From positions 54,528,495 through 54,592,494 of the forward strand of contig OZ026528.1 of the NCBI GenBank assembly GCA_964019695.1: a stretch of DNA of 64,000 nucleotides. The letters are read 5' to 3'. Every line of letters starts with the position of its first letter. The stretch's first letter is position 1. A program made the position numbers and the translations under genes. This stretch comes from Loripinus fragilis. Lineage: Eukaryota; Mollusca; Bivalvia; Lucinida; Lucinidae. Below are positions 1 to 10,331 of this stretch, one piece after another. Below the pieces are notes generated by a model. The model saw nothing but the letters and a program-made list of their open reading frames with translations, ran no database searches and had not been told where the DNA came from.

Positions 1-189
1 AATATCCTTTCCTTCTACTTCTGAATGAATGATGAGAAATCTAGGTACATAAGGTTTTTTTGGTACAGAAGACTTAGATTGAGATTGAGAAGCTGTTAAT
101 GATTCATCAGAATCTGTGTCTGTAATCGGTGCGTGGCGTTTTCTAGATTTTGAAGCCATGTGTGTTTGGTTTTAAGATTCAGCCTCCAT
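1..189 (-). CDS. LINE-B ORF1 N-terminus (partial)
   Basis: This is the start of the gag-like ORF1 of LINE-B copy 1. The ATG at 189 matches the MEAES start of the full-length copy at 52,528, and a second Met (MASKS) follows at 159. The visible part encodes the basic, serine-rich N-terminus and then the PYVPRFLIIHSE stretch that opens the conserved ORF1 domain. The zinc knuckles lie outside the window. The family role is RNA binding in the retrotransposition particle. Whether this copy stays open cannot be judged. Confidence 0.7.
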
Positions 190-195
190 GCTCTC

Positions 196-220
196 CACCC
201 ACCGTGGAGCCCAACAAGGG
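196..220 (-). promoter_or_regulatory. conserved pre-ORF1 motif (LINE-B copy 1)
   Basis: The motif TTGGGCTCCACGGTGGGT lies just upstream of the ORF1 start. It is kept in all five copies of both families seen here, although the surrounding 5' UTRs differ. It contains the small self-complementary CCAC-G-GTGG. Function is unknown; translation or splicing control are possibilities. Confidence 0.5.
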
Positions 221-655
221 AGCACTTTAATGGAGTGGCTTTCCGACCTCCAGTGCTAGAGCTACATGGAAGTTATACTTGCACAAATATATCTGCACAA
301 TAGACTCGCACAAATAAAATCTGCACAATTGACCCGTTAAGCCACTGCCTTCCAGGAATATTTTATAAAAGAAAGAATATATAAGATAATGGACACGTGG
401 TTGGCATCAGAACGATACTATAGAACGAAGATATAAGAAGTATTTTTTTTTTACATTTTCAGCTTCCTGGGGCTTAGCATGACAAGACCGATTAGAAACA
501 CCGGGCCGTGTTTCCCCTCGGGTCTACCCCGTCAAAGAGGCCAAAGAGACGTGTTGAGTCATACAGAATTTTATACGCCCATATTCTGCATGCTCTCAGT
601 CTTCCAGGCCATCCCCTTCGAGTTACCGAGAAAGCCACCCACGGTGAACAAGTGG

Positions 656-764
656 GACTCTACTCTTTGCACTCCCGGATGGGGACAAGTATTACAATCA
701 ATATCGTCCCCAAATGTGAAGTGTGCCCCAGAGACCACGGCAAGGTGGTAGAGTCACTCCGGGG
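656..764 (-). ncRNA. predicted HDV-like ribozyme at LINE-B 5' end
   Basis: Read on the minus strand from 764, the sequence can pair as P1 (CCCCGGAG with CTCTGGGG, one G-U), P2 (GACTCTAC with GTAGAGTC at 656-663), P3 (ACC with GGT around a TTGCCGT loop) and P4 (GGGGAC with GTCCCC). The strands occur in the order P1, P2, P3, P3', P1', P4, P4', P2', which is the HDV-type double pseudoknot. The base change in P1 relative to the copy at 51,955 keeps the pair as G-U. Fold is by eye; activity is inferred from the known class of 5'-terminal LINE ribozymes. Confidence 0.65.
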
Positions 765-2677
765 CGCGATCAGCAAGGAAGCTTTCAATAAAAGTAGGTA
801 GTCTACCTCTTAGTCCTAGTTTATGAATATCTTTCATAATGCCATATCTCCATGTGGTATCATATGCTTTTTCCAAGTCAAAAAACACAGCTACAACGTG
901 TTCCTTTTTTAACAAAGGCATCACGTATGAAAGTTTCCAATTTAACTAAATTATCATTTGTACTACGGCCAGCTCGGAAACCCGACTGATACCGTGATAA
1001 AAGATTGTTGGATTCTAAATACCAAATCAACCTTTTATTAATCATTCTTTCTAAAGTTTTACAAAGACAACTTGTAAGAGCTATAGGTCTATAATTGGTT
1101 GGCTCAGCATGATCTTTCCCTGGTTTGGGTATAGGTATTACAGTGGCTAATCGCCAGTCTTCAGGAAAATCACCAGTAGTCCATATATGATTAAATATAC
1201 CTAAAAGAGCTTGGAGAGAACTCTCTGGGAGATGTTTAAGCATTTGATAATGTATTTCGTCTGGTCCAGTTGCAGAATCATGTGATTGTTTAATTGCATC
1301 CAAAAGTTAATCAAAATTAAAAAGATTATTATATTCCTCAGTATTTGCAGACTTGAAATTAAGTTTAATTTTTTCTTGTTCTGCTTTAACTTTTTGAAAT
1401 TTTTCAGAGTAATTTCTTGAACATGAATTGTTTAGAAATGTTTCTCCTAAGGTTTCAGCTATATCAAATTTACTTGTTGATTTTGTTTCTGTAACGGGAT
1501 GGTTTAAATGGGTGTAACTGGGTGACTTTGTCTTACCAGATATTTTTCTTATCATATCCCAAACTTTTTTTATAGGGGTTTTGTGATTAATTTTTGAAAC
1601 GTAAGAACGCCATGACTTTTGTTTCGATATCTTAATTGTTCTGCGAGCCTTTGCTCTAAATACTTTTACTTCATTTAAATTGTCCTTAGTTGGATATTTT
1701 TTGAATTTATTTAGAGCTTTTTTCCTCGTTTTAATAGCTTCTTTACATTCATCATTGTACCATGGATTACTTTTCGTTGGATTTGTCGAGGTCTTGGGTA
1801 TACATTTAGAAGATATATCAATAAGGGAAGAGGTGAAATCAGACAAAGGGTCTGAAGAATCTTTGAAACTTTCTAAAGTTATTGTATCAGTACATAAAGA
1901 TTGAAATACTTCCTAATTAGCTTTATTTAGTTTCCATTTTGGATTATGATCTTCTACTGTGGAAGTATTACTTTGAATGACGATAGGAAAATGATCACTA
2001 TGATGTTGATCGTTACAGACAGACCAACTAAAGTCAAGGAAAAGAGATGGATGACATAAGGAAAGATCTATAGAAGAGAAAGAGCCTGTTGGATAGTGCA
2101 TATATGTGTATGACTTGTCATTCATAAGACAGATATCATTGTTTGTAATAAAATTTTCAATGAGTTCATCTCTGGAATTATTTTCTTTATTACCCCAGAG
2201 AATATTATGACCATTAAAATCTCCTAAGAGTAAATATGGAGAAGGAAGCTGCTTTAATAAAGAATCAAGATGTTCAGTTTTTAAGGTAAAAGAAGGAGGA
2301 ATATAAACAGAACATATAGTTATTTCTTTATCTAACGTTACAGAAACAGCAGTTGCCTGCAGTTCTGTGGTTAACACTATATTTCGTTGAGGACAAGAAG
2401 ATTTAACAAGGATAGAGCTACCGCCAGAAGGTCTTTGGCAGTTAGAATGAATATAGTTATATATGTTAAAACCTTTAAGGGTTACATTATCATTAGGTTT
2501 TAAGAAGGTCTCTTGAAGACAAAAAATAGATGGTTTCTGTTGTTCCAGTATGATGGATATTTCATCAAATTTGGGTTTCAAACCTCGACAATTCCATTGT
2601 ATGATTTTGTGCTTAAAATTCATTGGAGATAAAAAGGATAAAATGAATAAAACTAGTAAAAAGATGGAAACTTTCAT
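765..2677 (-). pseudogene. LINE-A ORF2 (endonuclease-RT), broken
   Basis: This is the N-terminal two-thirds of the LINE-A polyprotein. The apurinic-like endonuclease is recognisable from the IIQWNCRGLKP, FCLQETFL, LLGDFNGHN and SDHFP motifs, and the RT palm starts with YRPIALTSCLCKTLER and QSGFRAGRST. Compared with the intact copy at 44,943, a Trp codon is now a stop near 1,913, a Glu codon is a stop near 1,306, and an extra A in an A-run near 905 shifts the frame. The text then ends at 765 before the YVDD catalytic box. The start is preceded by a hydrophobic leader, as in the other copies. Confidence 0.85.
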
Positions 2678-2695
2678 GTAATATATGTATTAGAC

Positions 2696-4033
2696 TTACT
2701 TGGTTTGATCTTTGCGAGATTTTTGATCACTGTACTCTTCTGCTTCCATTTGTTCTAGGTCTGAAAATGTATTTTTAAGTTTGATGGGTTCATCTTGAAC
2801 CCTGGTTAATTTGATTTTATCTCTTTGATTTTTCTTTGGAGATTGGCTTTTCTTTCTTGGGCTTGTTCGATTTTTTGACCGTGATTCTCTGTTTTTTGCT
2901 GGTTCAACTTGTGATGTACTTGGTTGTTTAGATTGAGGTGTTGGCGCTTTTGAAGATGGTTGAGACTTATTTGTTTTATATTTTGTTGGTATCAGAACTT
3001 TAGTACTGGAAGAGATGATTTTGTCATTTTCTGAAGTTTGAGTGTAATCGTTTTTGATTTCAGGTTTAGCAATTGCTGATTGAACAATGGTGGAAAAGGT
3101 AGTTTCAGGTGTGTGTTCAACAATCTTTCTTGCTTCAAGGTACGTGAGGTTTCTTGTTACTTTGATTTTCATTATTTCTTTCTCTTTTTTCCATACCTCA
3201 CATACATTGGACCTAGAAAGATGGTTTAGACCACAGTTAACACATTTAACTGGGTTAGGGCACGCACTGGCCAAATGATGAAAACCACCTGTTCCACACT
3301 TTTCGCAGACAGAACAATAGTCTATAGGACAATCACTTTCATGGTGACCAAACCTCTGACAGTTGAAACATCTCAGAGGATTTGGCACATAAATATCAAC
3401 AGGTACAAATTGGTAAAAAATTAGTGTTTTTGGTACTGTGATAGAGTTAAAGGTAAGCAAAAGTGTATTTGTTTCTATCACTTCATGATCTTTTTTGATC
3501 GTGAACCGCTTTACAGCTATCACTCCTTGACTCTTGAGGTATTCACAAATGTCCTTTTCAGTTTCACCTTTCAATGTTCTGTCTTTAATTATCCCTTTCG
3601 AGGTATTCAATGTTCTGTGTTCCGATACCGATACTTTCATGTTAAAGAATTTTGTAACTTTTAAAAGATTTTCTGTTTGTGCTCGTCTTGTTGTTTCTAC
3701 TAGAAGTGTTTTGTTTTTTAGCTTTTTGACTGTTTTAGGTGTTCCAATGAATGACTCAATTTGTTTTTCAATGATGAATGGTGATAAACTTGTAATAGAT
3801 TGTTCTTCTTCTGATTTTATGACCAAAAATCTAGGAAAGTTATCTGTTGATTTGAAAATTGTAGAAGCTTCTGTCTCGTCATCCGAATCAGGTCGTTGTC
3901 TTTTATTTTTTGAACTAGTTTGTTGTAGTGTTGGAAAGTTTTCCTGAGATAATACAGGATTGGGGGTCGAACCCAGGCCTAGGCCAGGGGGAGAAGGGGG
4001 GACCATGGTAGAATTAAATTCAGCATGATCCAT
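2696..4033 (-). CDS. LINE-A ORF1, gag-like zinc-knuckle protein
   Basis: This 445-aa open frame is the ORF1 protein of LINE-A copy 1. It starts MDHAEF, matching MDITEN of the complete copy. The N-terminus is proline-rich, followed by a conserved domain that opens PRFLVIKSEEE. CCHC-type knuckles lie around residues 218-280 (CFNCQRFGHHESDC, then further Cys/His clusters ending CVNCGLNHLSRSNVC). The C-terminal third is basic and low in complexity. Proteins of this layout bind element RNA. It remains open although ORF2 is broken, which may only reflect a short time since insertion. Confidence 0.85.
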   Translation of the reverse strand: MDHAEFNSTMVPPSPPGLGLGSTPNPVLSQENFPTLQQTSSKNKRQRPDSDDETEASTIFKSTDNFPRFLVIKSEEEQSITSLSPFIIEKQIESFIGTPKTVKKLKNKTLLVETTRRAQTENLLKVTKFFNMKVSVSEHRTLNTSKGIIKDRTLKGETEKDICEYLKSQGVIAVKRFTIKKDHEVIETNTLLLTFNSITVPKTLIFYQFVPVDIYVPNPLRCFNCQRFGHHESDCPIDYCSVCEKCGTGGFHHLASACPNPVKCVNCGLNHLSRSNVCEVWKKEKEIMKIKVTRNLTYLEARKIVEHTPETTFSTIVQSAIAKPEIKNDYTQTSENDKIISSSTKVLIPTKYKTNKSQPSSKAPTPQSKQPSTSQVEPAKNRESRSKNRTSPRKKSQSPKKNQRDKIKLTRVQDEPIKLKNTFSDLEQMEAEEYSDQKSRKDQTK

Positions 4034-4067
4034 GTTGTTTGGTTAATTATTCCATAGATATGCACTT

Positions 4068-4091
4068 CACCCACCGTGGAGCCCAACAAGG
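4068..4091 (-). promoter_or_regulatory. conserved pre-ORF1 motif (LINE-A copy 1)
   Basis: The same TTGGGCTCCACGGTGGGT motif as in LINE-B, 35-60 bases upstream of the ORF1 ATG. Conservation between families that otherwise share little 5' UTR sequence suggests a retained RNA or DNA function. Confidence 0.5.
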
Positions 4092-5435
4092 TAATGTAAT
4101 ATGGAAATGGCTCTCCTATTTCCTACATTAAAGCTACATATCTATTATACTCCGGTTCATATTTTCCAGTAGTTCGTCCGGCTTAAGATTAACGTCCAAT
4201 ACATATCAAACACTAATTCCCTTAAGAAAAAGATTTAACATTTATTGGACATCCCCACCCAAAAATTTTAAGACCCCCCTCACCACTCTCAGAAGCCTTG
4301 TTAACGCTGGTCTATATGCCCCAAGATTAGCCCATGAGCAGTCACTCTTGAAACCAAATAGTAAGATATAAATAAAGAAAAATTAAACCCGGTTCTGTAC
4401 CTTAAAGATACTTTAAAACAGACAGAAGGAAAAAAGGATAAGATGGTTTCTAGAGATGGACCACCCAGCCGATTGATCCAGCGCCGGACCTAGCACTGGA
4501 CTCACGTCTAGCTGAATCAGAGACCAAAGTAATGTGTTGGAAAGCTGGAGATCCCTGGGCTTTCCTCAATTACCAGGATTCTCTTCTCCCATTCACGCGT
4601 CGCAAACCCACGGCAAACAGGCAGCATACTGTTTTAATAAGGGTTTTCACCTTATCTACTACAGCAGTAAAGCAATCTGTATATTTTAACCCTACAGACA
4701 CGGTATAAGTCCGGTTGTGATGTACAGTTTAGAAAATAAACTGAGATATAATATTTAAAAAGTTTGAAATTGAAATGATTGTAGTAGACTCGGTCAATTT
4801 AAGCCTGTTTGAGTTTTAATGTGGATAATGAAAAAAAAGACACAAATAGTATTAGAGAAATAAATGAATTTGAGACAGAAAGAACTACAGTATGTTCTTT
4901 TGAATAAGATATTGGAATTTAGCAAAGATATTTCACAGGTAAATTGCTCTTCAAGTTAAATCTGAATATGTCCCTACAATAGAGAACTTTAAAGCTCTAC
5001 AATACAGAACTTTAAAAATATAAGAGCAAGAATGTAATTTAGGTACTGGACAGTTAATCATGAAAACTGTCATATACATAAAGTAAGAGTTTAAAAATAA
5101 ATGTTCAACAAGATATAGAACTCAATAATTAAGACAATAGCGGTTATAAAAATTGCTATATTTGACTTTTATCTTCTTTACAGTTTAAGTAGTGTAAGAT
5201 AATTTTTGATAAATTTAAGCTTTTGGTTATTTATGAAAACAAGTTGATATAGTTGCGCTTATACGGACAGTTACCACTGGTTTGCGTGAGGACTTTAACC
5301 CCAACCTGTCACCTCTCAAGTCTGCAAAACAAGAGACGCAAACAGGCCTGCTTAAGTACGAAGGTACATACAGTCTGTCCCCAGTGGTGCCGGACAGCCA
5401 TCCATATTTCTAGGGCGCCAGAGGGCGAGCGCCTG
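4092..5435 (-). other. LINE-A 5' UTR (copy 1)
   Basis: This is a long untranslated leader homologous to 42,284-43,515 of the complete copy. It has no conserved sense-strand open frame. Short antisense frames occur in both copies but only because the DNA is homologous. An internal promoter is expected for such elements; I cannot identify it. Confidence 0.6.
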
Positions 5436-5538
5436 GCTTACCTTTAGCTTTAAGCAGAGGGGACAGTTATTCAAAAATAAAGTCCCCCGTGCGAATTAAG
5501 CCCCCGAACCACGGCAAGGCGGTAAGCAAACTCGGGGG
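5436..5538 (-). ncRNA. predicted HDV-like ribozyme at LINE-A 5' end (copy 1)
   Basis: On the minus strand from 5,538 the sequence pairs as P1 (CCCCCGA with TCGGGGG), P2 (GCTTACC with GGTAAGC, 3' strand at 5,436-5,442), P3 (GCC with GGT) and P4 (GGGGAC with GTCCCC). J4/2 here has 7 extra bases, a local duplication, compared with the copy at 42,188, so this version may be impaired. The fold is by eye. Confidence 0.6.
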
Positions 5539-6520
5539 TTTGAATTTAGATAAAGCTTGTTTGCGTTGTTTAATTGCTTCTTTACAGTCGTCATTGTACC
5601 ATGGATTACTTTTAGTTGGATTTGTCGAAATTTGAGGAATACATTCTTTAGATATTTCGATAAGAGAAAAGGTAAAATCAGCTATAGGATCAGAAGATTC
5701 TTTGAAGTTTTCTGGCACCAATTTACCAGTGCACAGAGTATTAAATAGATCCCAGTTGGCTCTATTGAATTTCCACTTTGGATTGTGATCCTCAGTGGAA
5801 AAAGTGTTCTGTTCAATGGTAATAGGGAAGTGATCACTATTGTGATGGTCTTCACATACAGACCAATTATAATCAAGGAACAGTCATGGATGACAGATGG
5901 AAAGATCAATAGATGTAAAAGACTTTGTACTTGGAGAATGATAAGTGTAAGATTTATCATTTATAATACATATGTCATTCTTTGTGATAAAATTCTCATT
6001 AAGTTCACCTCTGGAATCATTGTATTGACCACCCCAGAGGATATTGTGACCATTGAAGTCACCTAATATGATATACGGAGAAGGAAGTTGTTGCAGTAAG
6101 CTGTCCAAGTGTTGGGAGTTAAGAGAAAAGGATGGCGGAATATATACAGAACATATGGTTATTTCTCTGTCTAGAGTTACAGAAATAGCAGTTGCTTGTA
6201 GATTTGTTTGTAAATCAATCTTTCTTTGAGGGAAAGATGATTTTACAAATATTGAGGCACCACCAGAGGGCCTCAGACAATCAGTATGAACATAGTTATA
6301 TATATTAAAACCTTTTAACGAGATGTTATCATCTGGTTTAAGAAATGTCTCTTGAAAACAAAATACAGATGGATTATATTCAGTAATCAATAGAGATACT
6401 TCATTATAATTAGGTTTCAAACCTCGACAATTCCATTGTATAATTTTATGTTTAAAATCCATACTTGAAAATACTATTAAAAGGGATAAAAAAAATAATG
6501 GATAGATTGGTACCTTTCAT
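5539..6520 (-). pseudogene. LINE-B ORF2 N-terminal half (endonuclease), broken
   Basis: This remnant covers the endonuclease domain. IIQWNCRGLKP, FCFQETFLKP, SVYIPPSF and ILGDFNGHNILWG are visible, and SIDLSICHP follows. A TCATGG in place of the usual codons near 5,886 breaks the frame, and the hydrophobic leader is out of frame with the endonuclease start at 6,462. The reading resumes as the EISKECIPQ linker and is cut by LINE-A at 5,539. Confidence 0.8.
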
Positions 6521-6529
6521 TATTTAAAT

Positions 6530-7863
6530 TAATGGTAATCGTGACAGTGTGCCTTTTGGGAGGCGATCACTGGAAGATTGCTCTATGAAAACCTCATAAT
6601 CATCGTCCATGACCTCCTCCTCTTCTTTTTCAGCAAACACAGAATATGGATTCTTTTCAGCTTGTATTTCTTTTTCTGTTTGTTCTTTTTCTTTCTGTGC
6701 TTGTTCTTTTTGCCACTGCTGTTTTCTTTCTTCTTTTTGTTGTTTTTGAGTTTGTCTTTCTCTTCTTTTTTCTTCTTCTCCTCATCTGCCTTCATCATTT
6801 CTAAGGTCGCCCCCTTAAGGGCTGGCCCAGGATGAGAAGAGTTACTTTTTCCTGGATGAGGAGATGAGTTACATTTTTCTTGTGTACCTTGTGTTTTCTC
6901 TCTTGTCTGTTGTTTTAAGTATTCAGTAAAGCTGTCGTCCGTCTGTGTGCTCTTGTTGTCAGTTTGTGTAGATTTGTTGCAAGTGCCTGGTTTAACAGCA
7001 CTTGCATAAGTTTGACCTGTGTAAAATTGCTTTTATTGTTTACGAGCTTCAGGAAATGATAAGTTTTTTTCACATTTTCTTCTCTTTCTCCCATTGTGGG
7101 CATTGCTTTCAGTTTGCAGGGTGATCACCTGAGCAGTTGACACATTTGGCTGGTTTGTCACACACGCCAGATGGTCAACAATGTTCAGGCTCACCGCAGT
7201 TGCAGCATACAGGGTGTCTAACACATTTATTTTCGTGGTGACCAAACACTTGACAACTGTAACATCTAAGTGGGTTTGGTATATAGACATCTACTTTCAC
7301 TTGCATAAAGCCTATTTTAACAACTGTAGGTAAGTTAGGTGAGTTGAATGTATGAATATATGTGTTGGTAAATTTTGTGACACCATCACGACGTACAGTG
7401 ATTCTACGTACATCCATAACTCCCTGTTCAACCATGCCTTCCTTGTTACCATAGCTTGTCACTCTGTTCAAGGCTGGACAGCGAATAATGCCCTTTGATG
7501 TGTTCTAGGATGAATGGGGTGTTATGAGCATTTTAGACCATAAAATGTCTTCATCTGTAGTAGATTTTTTTCATGTGTTTCTTTAGCACATTGTATCAAA
7601 AGATCACCAGACCTTAGGTTCGTTATGCTCTTTGGTTCTCCTGCAATGCTCATTATGGTTTTACGTACAACAAATGGAGAAAGAGAAGAGATAGTCTCTC
7701 CTTCTTTTTCTGAATGGATTATTAAAAATCTGGGTACATAAGGTTTTTTGGTTGAGGTAGACGAACTTGATTTAGTTGGTTGAGAAGCTGGGTACGAGTT
7801 TTCAGAGTCAGTATCTGAATTTGCTACGTGACGTTTTTTTTTTTTTTGCTTTTTGTTTAGCCA
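6530..7863 (-). pseudogene. LINE-B ORF1, decayed
   Basis: The ATG at 7,863 corresponds to MASKS of the intact ORF1 at 52,558. Pieces of the same protein are found in different frames: the region before the knuckles with VDVYIPNPLRCYSCQVFGHH near 7,250, later knuckle pieces near 7,130-7,200, and the Lys/Glu-rich tail near 6,600-6,800. Several indels separate them. A run of 15 or so A residues near 7,840 lies in the N-terminal coding part and may itself be a slippage product. Confidence 0.75.
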
Positions 7864-7899
7864 TGTAGTTTAGTTGTTGGATTCATCCTCCATTTTCCC

Positions 7900-7923
7900 C
7901 ACCCACCGTGGAGCCCAACAAGG
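7900..7923 (-). promoter_or_regulatory. conserved pre-ORF1 motif (LINE-B copy 2)
   Basis: TTGGGCTCCACGGTGGGT is still intact just upstream of a heavily damaged ORF1. Confidence 0.45.
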
Positions 7924-8114
7924 GAGCACTTTAATGGAGTGGATTTCCAACCTCCAGTGCTAGAGTTACATAGAAGGTATACTTGCACAAATAGAATCTG
8001 CACAATTGACCAGTAAAGCCACTGCCTTCCAGGATTATTTTATAAAAGAAAGAAAGTATAAGATAATGGACACATGGTTGGCATTAGAACGATACTATAG
8101 AACGAAGTAAATCT

Positions 8115-8263
8115 TTTTGTTAGTTTGATTTGATTCTTTACGTCCCATCAACAATCTTTCAGTTATATAGGGACGGTTCTTCCTGGGTTGAAACAGTACT
8201 TAGCTGGGATAAATGTGTCTTGCTCAAGGACCACAACGCAGTGACGCCGGTGAGGCTCGAACA
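8115..8263 (-). mobile_element. 5'-truncated tRNA-derived SINE
   Basis: This minus-strand SINE is flanked by an 11-bp TSD, gaagtaaatct, at 8,104-8,114 and 8,264-8,274. It starts within the B-box region (GTTCGAGCCTCACCGG) and ends GATGGGACGTAAAGAATC followed by a short CAAAC-type tail. Related copies are at 19,483, 23,135 and 25,374. It landed at the junction between the gypsy relic and LINE-B copy 2. The 3' end resembles that of LINE-B, whose enzyme probably mobilised it. Confidence 0.75.
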
Positions 8264-8329
8264 GAAGTAAATCTACCTCAAAATATATGCTAAAATAGTC
8301 TACGGTAACCAAGTTGTCTTTGTTGTCAA

Positions 8330-9419
8330 TGATGATGATGATTATGAGTTGGAGTTTAACGACGCATCAACCCTTTTTGGGTCATTAGCGTCATCAAGGT
8401 TAGGTAAGAGAAGTATTACTGAACAATAAAACTATAATAGATTAGCTAAAATACTAACAATTTAACACATTAAACATATGAGTATATTCAAACAATAAAA
8501 TAGTAACCATTTTACAGAGATCATGTACAATATCTGACAACTACATAGGCTAATCAGATAACTATACATGCTCTTCTCCTGCAAAAAAAAAAAGAAATGA
8601 TATGCTGAAAGCAAGTTAAAAAATAAACAGTTCAAAGAAAAATAGCTACAATTTGTTAAAAAGATTAATCTCTTTTAAGAATAAGAAGACATTATCAATA
8701 GGTACATCATTAAACAATTGTTTGATTGTATCAACATGAAAATATTTGTTTCTTATATGAGAAAATCACCACATTTAAGTAGAAAATGGCGGACTGTAAA
8801 GAGGGCATCACATCCAAAACAATACGGTGGCTCCTCTCGTTTTAAAAGATATGAGTGTGTGATCCTTGTATGACCAATACATAAACAAGCAAGGACGACT
8901 TCTTCTTGACTGATATTTCGTACTACTGTTTGAGATTGTCCGATCATAGGTTTAATCTCAAAGAGTTTATTACCAACACTGTTATTCCATAAAATTTGCC
9001 ATTTGTTTAAAATGTACCTATTGATAAAAGATTTAAAATTTGCATACGGTAATGAAAAGTTTGTAGGGTTCAAATTCAATGAATCTTTTGCTTTTTGATC
9101 CACATTTTCATTGCCAGCAATGCCAATGTGGCTAGGGATCCAACAGTAAACTATTTCATTTAATTCTGATAAATCATGATGTTTTTCAAGTAGTTTTTGA
9201 ATTTTGGGATTTTTTGAAGATTTATGATCTAAAGATTTTAATACTGATAGGGAGTCTGAAAATAAAATAAATTTGTTAAAAGATTCACAGTAGGCTATAA
9301 AATCTAATGCTAAATCTATAGCTTTTGCTTCTGCTGTAAAAATTGAGGACCCATCTGGAATTCGCATAGTTTCAGAGAAATCATCAGATACTACTGCGCA
9401 TCCTACTTTCATATCGTCT
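8330..9419 (-). mobile_element. LINE-A 5'-truncated copy with TSD
   Basis: This 1.09-kb fragment keeps the LINE-A RNase H, the C-terminal Cys/His motif and the whole 3' UTR with its (ATC)n tail. It is bounded by an 11-bp TSD, tttgttgtcaa, at 8,319-8,329 and 9,420-9,430. The 5' truncation falls within the first RNase H codons. It lies in the gypsy integrase, whose reading is continuous across the TSD. This is the ordinary product of incomplete target-primed reverse transcription. Confidence 0.85.
8753..9419 (-). pseudogene. LINE-A RNase H fragment
   Basis: The open stretch encodes RNase H with FTAEAKAIDLAL (Glu), FSDSLSVLKSL (Asp) and CWIPSHIGIAGN followed by VDQKAK (Asp). The first catalytic Asp (TDGSK) is lost with the truncation. 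The C-terminal CFGC...H...C motif follows and the frame ends early at 8,753 owing to small changes. It has no start of its own and is not expected to be expressed. Confidence 0.75.
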
Positions 9420-9430
9420 TTTGTTGTCAA

Positions 9431-9938
9431 ATGTAAACACGTCTGTCCCTGCAACCTGCAAAGTACTGTCTGGAATTTGGTGTGATTTCAAAGGTTGTTT
9501 AGTGTTTGATGCTCTGTATTGTAGACAAATGTCACATTTCAACACAAAAGTCTGTTATGTCACTTGTCATGCGTGGCCAAAACAGTATATCTTTAACGCG
9601 CTGCATATTTTTCTCCACATCCATGTGTGATTCATGCACAGCCTGCATCATGTACAGTCGAACAAAGTAGGTATTACTATCTTTTGTCCTCTAATGATTA
9701 TGTTGTATGCTACTGATAACTCGTCCCTGTGATTCCAATACTCTAAGATTAATGGTGGACACTTTTTTCTTGTCTCAGGCCATCTGTCAAGAATTATACG
9801 CTTTAAAAGTTTGGAATTGCACATGGTTGCGCGTTGCTGGTCTAACCTGTTCATAGACTGGTTCTCTCCCTTTGATGGCTTGTCAGCATATAAAGACAGG
9901 TAAAGCGAATCGCCATTGTGCCTACGTATAGCATACAC
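9431..9938 (-). pseudogene. gypsy integrase (zinc finger and core start), broken
   Basis: The minus strand encodes a linker (YWNHRDELSVAYNIIIRGQK) typical of the RNase H-integrase junction. An HHCC-like finger follows (HESH spacing, FWPRMTSDI) in which the second Cys has become a stop near 9,535. The core begins with FTFDNKDNLVTVDYFS, whose latter part lies across the LINE-A insertion at 8,275-8,318. Integrases join element cDNA to the host chromosome. Frame changes make this copy inactive. Confidence 0.75.
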
Positions 9939-10331
9939 ACTGACGTCATGAGTGACGTGGTATTGGAAAATACCCTTGACATAAAGTGCATTTTTAAAAC
10001 AAGCCGTTTTATAAATTTATTTTCTTCTGGGAGAGTTTATATTTTTTCTTTTACTTAATTATAAAATTATAGCAACTGAAAAAAATACTGAATTTTGTGT
10101 TGAAAACTCTGTTCTAGAGCATGCGCAGTCACATGATTAGGATTATCTACTTATAATTTAACAGACGTTACCAGTCGTTATATGCGTAATGGAAGTAGAG
10201 CTTTATCAACGAGGGGAACCAATCTAACCTGTTCAAGCTTTCCGTCAGAAATTATCGGATATTGTCGAGAAAACTGTATGAACGTCTAAGTCTAAGCCTT
10301 CTGACAATTCAGGATAAGTATCTGGTTGAAA

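Larger units (their letters stand above)
1..764 (-). mobile_element. LINE-B copy 1, 5' part (runs off the left edge)
   Basis: This is the 5' end of a LINE-B non-LTR retrotransposon read on the minus strand. It closely matches the 5' region of the full-length plus-strand copy at 51,955 onward. It begins at 764 with CCCCGGAG and contains the predicted 5' ribozyme, a 5' UTR of about 575 bases and the start of ORF1; the rest lies left of the window. It abuts LINE-A sequence at 765, inside the LINE-A RT domain, so it is best read as an insertion into that element. The other flank and its TSD are not visible. Confidence 0.85.
765..5538 (-). mobile_element. LINE-A copy 1, nested and interrupted
   Basis: This minus-strand LINE-A copy starts at 5,538 with the same CCCCCGAG terminus as the complete copy at 42,188. 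It runs through a 1.5-kb 5' UTR, an intact ORF1 and two-thirds of ORF2, and stops at 765 within the RT domain where LINE-B copy 1 begins. Its own 5' end sits inside ORF2 of LINE-B copy 2 (5,539 onward), so it inserted into that element. The missing 3' half is presumably left of the window. Two nonsense changes and a frameshift in ORF2 show it is dead. Confidence 0.85.
5539..8107 (-). mobile_element. LINE-B copy 2, 5'-truncated and interrupted
   Basis: This minus-strand LINE-B copy starts at about 8,107, so the ribozyme and first ~340 bases are missing. It carries a decayed ORF1 and the endonuclease half of ORF2. It stops at 5,539, within the linker after the endonuclease, where LINE-A copy 1 begins. 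It lies inside the Ty3/gypsy integrase sequence that resumes at 8,275. Several frameshifts in ORF1 indicate it is older than the elements inserted into it. Confidence 0.8.

Noticed and set aside
479..801. Antisense 90-97-codon frames in the LINE-B 5' UTR, also at 51,936-52,240
   Set aside because: They are nearly identical in both copies, but so is the DNA; they overlap the ribozyme and show no independent sign of coding selection. An antisense ORF like human L1 ORF0 cannot be excluded.
5253..5447. Frame antisense to the LINE-A 5' UTR (also 42,272-42,514)
   Set aside because: Shared only through homology of the two copies; covers ribozyme stems.
6578..6835. Phe/Leu/Ser-rich frame
   Set aside because: Antisense of the Lys/Glu-rich tail of decayed LINE-B ORF1.
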